Shown piece after piece: positions 25,766 to 29,892 of a stretch of 29,892 nt of DNA. The position numbers and the translations under genes are program-made. This DNA is from Candidatus Methylomirabilis sp. (GTDB lineage: Bacteria > DYJV01), in assembly GCA_020722945.1 (NCBI GenBank), contig DYJV01000030.1, positions 1-29,892 on the forward strand, read 5' to 3'. The notes beneath the pieces were generated by a model. The model was not told the origin of the DNA. It worked only from the letters and a program-made list of their open reading frames with translations, and did no database searches. How positions within the stretch are numbered: position 1 is the stretch's first letter; each line of letters opens with the position of its first letter.

Positions 25766-26659
25766 ATGAATTCAGCAAAATTTTCCATTGAAAGTTTTAA
25801 AGTCCCCATTGGTAAGACAATTTCATTAAAAGGTTATGACCCATCTTTTACAGATGGATATAAAGATAAAGAGGAGGCTCAGCAGCAGCTGCATGATGAT
25901 ATTGAAAAATTATCAAAGATGCAATATAAGTTGTATGCTGAAAATAAACAGGCACTCCTTATTATTTTTCAGGCAATGGATGCTGCTGGTAAAGATGGAG
26001 CTATAAAACATATATTTAGTGGAGTTAATCCTCAGGGGTGTGAGGTGCACAATTTTAAATCACCTTCAGTTGATGAGCTGGATCACGATTATTTTTGGCG
26101 TCACTATAAAGTTTTGCCAAGCTATGGAAATATAGGAATTTTTAACCGTTCACACTACGAAAATGTTCTTGTAACAAAAGTTCACCCAGAAATATTATTA
26201 AATGGCAAAATATTAGGTATTGACTCCTTAAAAGATATAAATAAAAGTTTTTGGGAGAATAGATACAAACAAATTAACTCTTTTGAGAAAACTATATCTC
26301 AAAATGGGACTACGATATTAAAGTTCTTTTTACATTTGTCAAAAGATGAGCAGAAGAGAAGATTTATGGAACGTATTGAAAACTCTGAAAAAAATTGGAA
26401 ATTCTCGATTTCTGATATCAAGGAGCGTGAATATTGGGACCAGTATCAAGAAGCCTATGGAGAAGCTATTTCAGCTACATCAAAAGAGTGGGCTCCGTGG
26501 TATATTATTCCTGCTGACCATAAATGGTTTAGCCGTGTAGTGATCGGGAGTATTATTGTTCAAACATTAAAAAAAATGAATATCAAAATGCCTACAATTT
26601 CAGAGAAAGAGAAATTTTTATTAGAATCTGCAAAAGAGAAATTGCTAAACGAAAAGTAG
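25766..26659 (+). CDS. ppk2: Polyphosphate kinase 2 family protein
   Basis: Cytoplasmic enzyme transferring phosphate between polyphosphate and nucleotides, 297 residues. I choose ATG 25766, since AAAAGG at 25751-25756 is its ribosome binding site; ATG 25757 touches that site. Walker A is QAMDAAGKDG (69-78), Walker B/ lid region includes SYGNIGIFNRSHYENVLV, and the lid KDEQKRRFMERI carries the arginines expected in PPK2. The opening KGYDPSFTDGYKDKEEAQQQ is typical of the about 300-residue polyphosphate:AMP/ADP (class I/III-like) PPK2 group. Whether it mainly makes ADP and ATP or GTP cannot be read out. It stands as its own transcription unit. Confidence 0.9.
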   Translation: MNSAKFSIESFKVPIGKTISLKGYDPSFTDGYKDKEEAQQQLHDDIEKLSKMQYKLYAENKQALLIIFQAMDAAGKDGAIKHIFSGVNPQGCEVHNFKSPSVDELDHDYFWRHYKVLPSYGNIGIFNRSHYENVLVTKVHPEILLNGKILGIDSLKDINKSFWENRYKQINSFEKTISQNGTTILKFFLHLSKDEQKRRFMERIENSEKNWKFSISDIKEREYWDQYQEAYGEAISATSKEWAPWYIIPADHKWFSRVVIGSIIVQTLKKMNIKMPTISEKEKFLLESAKEKLLNEK

Positions 26660-26732
26660 AAAATATAACAGAGTAAAAAGGGAATGGTTTACTTTTCATT
26701 TTAATTAATTATTTCTAAAAATGGAGAAGACA

Positions 26733-26837
26733 ATGTGTTATCAAAGTGCTATAATTACAATAATATTTATCGTATCTGTTTTTATGGTTGTTAAAGATTA
26801 CGATTACATCGTAGTTTTTAAGCTTCAAAAAACTTAG
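26733..26837 (+). CDS. 34-residue putative small membrane protein
   Basis: A short reading frame not previously named here: ATG 26733 to TAG 26837, preceded by GGAGAAG at 26723-26729 with a good spacing. The peptide begins MCYQSAIITIIFIVSVFMVV and ends with a short charged tail (KDYDYIVVFKLQKT), giving one predicted membrane helix. The next gene (DUF155) starts 15 bases after it with its own AGAGGGG site, so the two may be cotranscribed. Inside the tail-coding region is a hairpin, TACGAT/ATCGTA, followed by five T. I do not recognise a family. It might be a small membrane partner of the DUF155 protein or a leader peptide. Confidence 0.45.
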   Translation: MCYQSAIITIIFIVSVFMVVKDYDYIVVFKLQKT

Positions 26838-26852
26838 AGGGGAATTAAAAAT

Positions 26853-27632
26853 ATGATAAAAATAGTCGCTTATCAGATTGCAGAGAGTATCGATATTAAA
26901 AGTTTCCGAAAAGAGTATGCAGGGAAAGAGTATTTTTTTACATCATCAGAGGTGTTTTACAAAGGGGAGAACGATAGATACCTATATGTTTTATCTTATG
27001 GTGTGGTTGTTTTTAGCGGTTATGATGAGATAAAGCAGAGTGAATTTAACGAATATATCAAACCATTTTGTAAAAACACACTTAGTGACAAACTTTCTGA
27101 ATCTTTTATCATAAATGAGAATGCATCTTCAGATAGGTTTGAATATAATGAAATATTTTTATCAAGGTTTGACCTTGCTGTTTTAAGAATAGTAATGTTG
27201 AATGTTGCTCAATCTGTTGCACTTGATTACTTTTCTCAGCAGACAGCCCAATTACTTGAAACAACTAATGAATACACACTTAGTTTGGAAAAATATGGGA
27301 AACTTGATATTACAAATAAGGCGTTACTCCAATTTATAGGGAAAACTTTAAATGTAAAAAACCGTATTGTTGATAATTTATATGTTATTGATTCCCCTGA
27401 TGACACATGGGAGGATGAATATATGCATAAAGTTGATTTGGGATTAAGGAATATTTTTGATCTGAAGATTCGTTTTAAAGATATTGATTATAGTCTTCAA
27501 ATTGTAAAAGAAAATCTTGAACTTTTCAGAGACTTAATTCAGCATAGAAGAAGCAATCTCCTTGAAATTATTATTATTGCTCTTATTTTGATTGAAGTTA
27601 TTAATCTGATAATTGATAAATTATTGTATTAG
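26853..27632 (+). CDS. RMD1/YagE family (DUF155) protein
   Basis: A 259-residue protein of the RMD1/YagE (DUF155) family. Residues about 45-55 form a strand (YLYVLSYGVVVFSGYD) typical of this family. The central part is helical (FLSRFDLAVLRIVMLNVAQS; FSQQTAQLLETTNEYTLSLE), and the C-terminus has one hydrophobic helix (EIIIIALILIEVINLIIDKL) that would anchor it in the membrane. In eukaryotes the relatives are mitochondrial or nuclear and link to translation or respiration; the bacterial function is unknown. It is preceded by a small membrane ORF and runs into a convergent response regulator three bases away, with no terminator between. Confidence 0.82.
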   Translation: MIKIVAYQIAESIDIKSFRKEYAGKEYFFTSSEVFYKGENDRYLYVLSYGVVVFSGYDEIKQSEFNEYIKPFCKNTLSDKLSESFIINENASSDRFEYNEIFLSRFDLAVLRIVMLNVAQSVALDYFSQQTAQLLETTNEYTLSLEKYGKLDITNKALLQFIGKTLNVKNRIVDNLYVIDSPDDTWEDEYMHKVDLGLRNIFDLKIRFKDIDYSLQIVKENLELFRDLIQHRRSNLLEIIIIALILIEVINLIIDKLLY

Positions 27633-27635
27633 CTT

Positions 27636-28958
27636 TTATAGTATCTTATATTTTTTGATCTTATATCTTATTACCCTTTCATTTATCCCAAGTGAATTAG
27701 CAGCACGGCTTTTATTAAAATTATTTTTTTCAAGTGCCTCAATTATTCTCCTCTTCTCAAGAATCTCAACTTCATTTAGCAAATTGGAGGGGACATCTGA
27801 TATACTTTTGAGTGAATCTCTTTTTTTGATATTATCAGGGATTTCATTTAGAGAGATAATATTTCCCGAACAAAGAGCAACAGCTCTTTGAATAATATTT
27901 TCAAGCTCCCGTATATTCCCCGGATACTCATATTTTATAAGTAAATCCCTTGCATCGTTAGATATTTTGACTTGTTTGTTGGAAAATTTATCAATGAAGT
28001 AATCTATAAAGATAGGGATGTCCTCAACTCTCTCCCTCAGAGGAGGAATATTTATCTCGACAACATTTAACCTATAATATAGGTCTTCCCTAAACTCATT
28101 ATTTTCTGTCATATCTTTAAGGTTTTTGTTGGTTGCGGAGATTATCCTAACATCTATCTTTATATCTTTCTCTCCACCAACTCTCTGGATCACTCTCTCC
28201 TGAATTCCCCTTAAAAGTTTACCTTGAAGATTAAGAGGAATTTCACCAACCTCATCAAGAAAGATTGTCCCACCATCGGCAAGTTCAAATTTACCCTTTT
28301 TTGTAGTTATTGCTCCTGTAAAAGCCCCCTTTTCATGACCAAAAAATTCATTCTCGAACAAATTTTCAGGGATTGCGGCACAATTTACTGCAACAAATGC
28401 TCTTCTGCTTCGTTGGCTTAATTTGTGTATGGTCTGAGCAATAACTTCTTTTCCTACACCACTCTCACCTGTTATGAGAACATTGATATCTGAATCAGCT
28501 ATTTTATTAATATTTTTATAAATATTTAATATTTTGGGATTTTTAAAAGGGATATCGATATTGACCTTCTCTTCAATATCCCTTATCCCTCTTTCAGTGA
28601 TGATACTCTCTTCAAGTTTGGATATCTTTTCAAGAAGCTCTTTTAGGTCAATAGGTTTCTCTATAAAATCTTCTGCACCAGATTTGATAAGAGAAACTGC
28701 TTTTTCAACTGTCCCATAAGCTGTAATGATAATTATCTTTATTTCTGGATTTATGCTCTTTAATATACTTAAAAGCTCATCACCTTTAATATCGGGCATA
28801 TTAAAATCGGAAATTACGATGTCTATATGTTGATTATACGCTATATCGACTGCTTCATTCGGATTTGTAGTGGTAGTTATGCCGTAACCCTGCTTTTCTA
28901 AAAAACCTTTTAGGAGATTTACTTGAGAAATTTCATCATCGACAATCAAAATATTCAT
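27636..28958 (-). CDS. NtrC-family sigma-54-dependent response regulator
   Basis: A 440-residue DNA-binding activator of sigma-54 RNA polymerase. The receiver has acidic pair D7/D8, phosphoacceptor D51, T79 and K101. The AAA+ domain follows with Walker A GESGVGKE (164-171), the sigma-54-contact GAFTGA loop (211-216) and Walker B TIFLDE (231-236). The Fis-type HTH is at the end (EALEKNNFNKSRAANSLGIN). The sequence RALFAC-like arginine finger segments are normal. No sensor kinase is next to it, so it is an orphan here; the broken Hpt gene at 5965 is 21 kb away. Target genes cannot be named. The next gene on the other strand is convergent. Confidence 0.93.
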   Translation of the reverse strand: MNILIVDDEISQVNLLKGFLEKQGYGITTTTNPNEAVDIAYNQHIDIVISDFNMPDIKGDELLSILKSINPEIKIIIITAYGTVEKAVSLIKSGAEDFIEKPIDLKELLEKISKLEESIITERGIRDIEEKVNIDIPFKNPKILNIYKNINKIADSDINVLITGESGVGKEVIAQTIHKLSQRSRRAFVAVNCAAIPENLFENEFFGHEKGAFTGAITTKKGKFELADGGTIFLDEVGEIPLNLQGKLLRGIQERVIQRVGGEKDIKIDVRIISATNKNLKDMTENNEFREDLYYRLNVVEINIPPLRERVEDIPIFIDYFIDKFSNKQVKISNDARDLLIKYEYPGNIRELENIIQRAVALCSGNIISLNEIPDNIKKRDSLKSISDVPSNLLNEVEILEKRRIIEALEKNNFNKSRAANSLGINERVIRYKIKKYKIL

Positions 28959-29129
28959 ATAATTTCACCTTATAATTGGTAAAGTATTAATAGAAAATTT
29001 ATGTTCAAAATTTAAACTATAATAACACACTCGGAATATGTCTTTATATAGCATGATGTAGGTGCAGTAGTTGGCGTAGTTCACATCCTTGCTGAATCCT
29101 ACGGAATTGGTGTTGATATATCATATCAA

Positions 29130-29768
29130 TTAGTCATCCAATCCGCGTCGGTCTGTGCAGATGTCATCCATCCAACCCTCATCATAGAGCGAATCAAAGT
29201 CCTTGTATGGCACAGAGCGTGGCTTTCCCATTTTATATAGTTTACATGATTTGGGTCCATAGCAGAAACTCTCGAATCTATACTTCTTGGTCAAGCCCCA
29301 GTCATACTCAATCTCAACCGCCGACATTGTTGCCCACACACATTGAAAGCACTTGCCTTTGTAGCTGGATAAACTAAGCATTCTTGCACCACGTTTTTCA
29401 TAGGTAGCCATGTCTGGTGGCTCTATAAGATATGGGGGAGGAGTAGTTTCAGTTGGCTCGGCTTTCTTTATGATTTTCAAGCTTCCGGCACGGTAGTAGT
29501 CGGCATAGTCGCTCACTTCATGCATCTTTGTCCATGCAGACCCTTTTGCCACATCACCAATTCGGAAGATAAACTTCTGCTGCTGTTTTTCCGAGATAGC
29601 TACAGAAAACGGAGTCTTTATTCCATTAGCTTCGCCGTCAAGGAACAGATTGTAGCCTCGATGATAGTGAGTGCGGTTATCAAGCTTATACCGCCACACG
29701 GTCGTGCGCGGTTGGATGGAGAGTATCATGCCTTGCCATTCAATTTTTTCTGGAGTGTTGACTTTCAT
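29130..29768 (-). CDS. Unrecognised protein with OB-like N-half and Cys cluster, possibly acquired
   Basis: I do not recognise this protein. I choose the start at 29768 (212 residues), as GCGAGGA at a spacing of about nine bases precedes it; a start at 29858 would give 30 extra residues (NHSHEKHKTEN) that are the translation of a flanking DNA repeat. Residues 1-100 look beta-rich with repeated strand patterns and GDVAKGSAWTK, like a small OB/beta-barrel fold. Then comes a Pro/Thr-rich linker (about 103-118), and a C-terminal part with cysteines C140, C143 (KCFQC), C169, C175 (FCYGPKSC) and C204, a possible metal or iron-sulphur site. Base and codon use is markedly richer in G+C than the neighbours, which suggests horizontal origin. 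No transmembrane or signal segment is visible. Confidence 0.6.
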   Translation of the reverse strand: MKVNTPEKIEWQGMILSIQPRTTVWRYKLDNRTHYHRGYNLFLDGEANGIKTPFSVAISEKQQQKFIFRIGDVAKGSAWTKMHEVSDYADYYRAGSLKIIKKAEPTETTPPPYLIEPPDMATYEKRGARMLSLSSYKGKCFQCVWATMSAVEIEYDWGLTKKYRFESFCYGPKSCKLYKMGKPRSVPYKDFDSLYDEGWMDDICTDRRGLDD

Positions 29769-29822
29769 TTTTAAATTCCTCGCTTTATCGGTAAAAAGTG
29801 TCATCATTGGATTTTCTGTTTT

Positions 29823-29892
29823 GTGTTTTTCGTGGCTATGATTTTCTTCATAAATCACCTTTGGCCACGAAAGACACGAAAGGTCACGAAAG
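29823..29892. repeat. CACGAAAG-type direct and inverted repeats at the right edge
   Basis: CACGAAAG occurs three times (29866-29873, 29875-29882, 29885-29892). An inverted copy, GTGTTTTTCGTGGC at 29823-29836, matches GCCACGAAAGACAC at 29864-29877 with one mismatch, leaving about 27 bases between them. The array continues past the window edge, so its full length and partner copies are unknown. Repeats of this kind are scattered between genes in various genomes, from memory. Confidence 0.7.

Noticed and set aside
1-29892. tRNA, rRNA, CRISPR arrays, 4.5S RNA and insertion sequences
   Set aside because: I looked for them by eye and found no convincing example; a covariance model search would be decisive for small RNAs.

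Overview
The window is a compact, AT-rich chromosomal segment of a Gram-negative bacterium. Most genes are separated by a few bases or overlap, and TTG/GTG starts are frequent. A Pal lipoprotein indicates an outer membrane. MqnA indicates menaquinone made by the futalosine route. A DUF815 ATPase, a MobA-MobB fusion, PPK2 and c-di-GMP/sigma-54 signalling suggest an anaerobic or respiring, possibly thermophilic lineage. From general resemblance of the proteins I would guess Deferribacteres (Calditerrivibrio/Deferribacter-like); this is inference, since no rRNA or other decisive marker is present.

Layout. 1-299: 3' end of a gene entering from the left. 310-2876 (minus): a two-gene operon of an RCK/USP protein and a CPA2-type cation:proton antiporter. 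2877-3512: a 636-base intergenic region with nested inverted repeats that could hide a Shine-Dalgarno. 3513-6311 (plus): glycosyltransferase with TPRs, a GlcD-like FAD oxidoreductase, and an Hpt phosphotransfer gene whose frame is broken near its start. 6462-8134: a cupin-HTH regulator followed by mtnA. 8372-9797: pal and a DUF815 AAA ATPase, closed by a strong hairpin terminator. 9911-10363: trmL. 10369-13095 (minus): an ICMT-like membrane methyltransferase, a cytidylate-kinase-like protein and a UDP-glucuronate 4-epimerase.

13142-25512 (plus) is a run of thirteen tightly packed genes: nitrilase, crcB, DUF190, purM, ffh, an RND-type adaptor lipoprotein, tmk, a GGDEF-EAL protein, holB, ricT, dciA-like, mobAB and mqnA. 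The spacing predicts one or a few long transcripts that mix nucleotide synthesis, protein export, DNA replication and cofactor synthesis with c-di-GMP signalling. Then come ppk2 (25766-26659), an unlisted 34-codon membrane peptide gene (26733-26837), an RMD1/YagE (DUF155) protein, and a convergent NtrC-family response regulator (27636-28958, minus).

From about 29,030 to the right edge the base composition becomes visibly richer in G+C. The only gene there is an unrecognised cysteine-containing protein whose upstream region consists of CACGAAAG repeats, which looks like recently acquired DNA.

No rRNA, tRNA, CRISPR array, intact insertion sequence or prophage gene was seen. The observations most worth checking are the frameshifted Hpt gene, the structured leader at 3210-3357, the small membrane ORF with an internal hairpin at 26733-26837, and the repeat-flanked foreign gene at the right edge.
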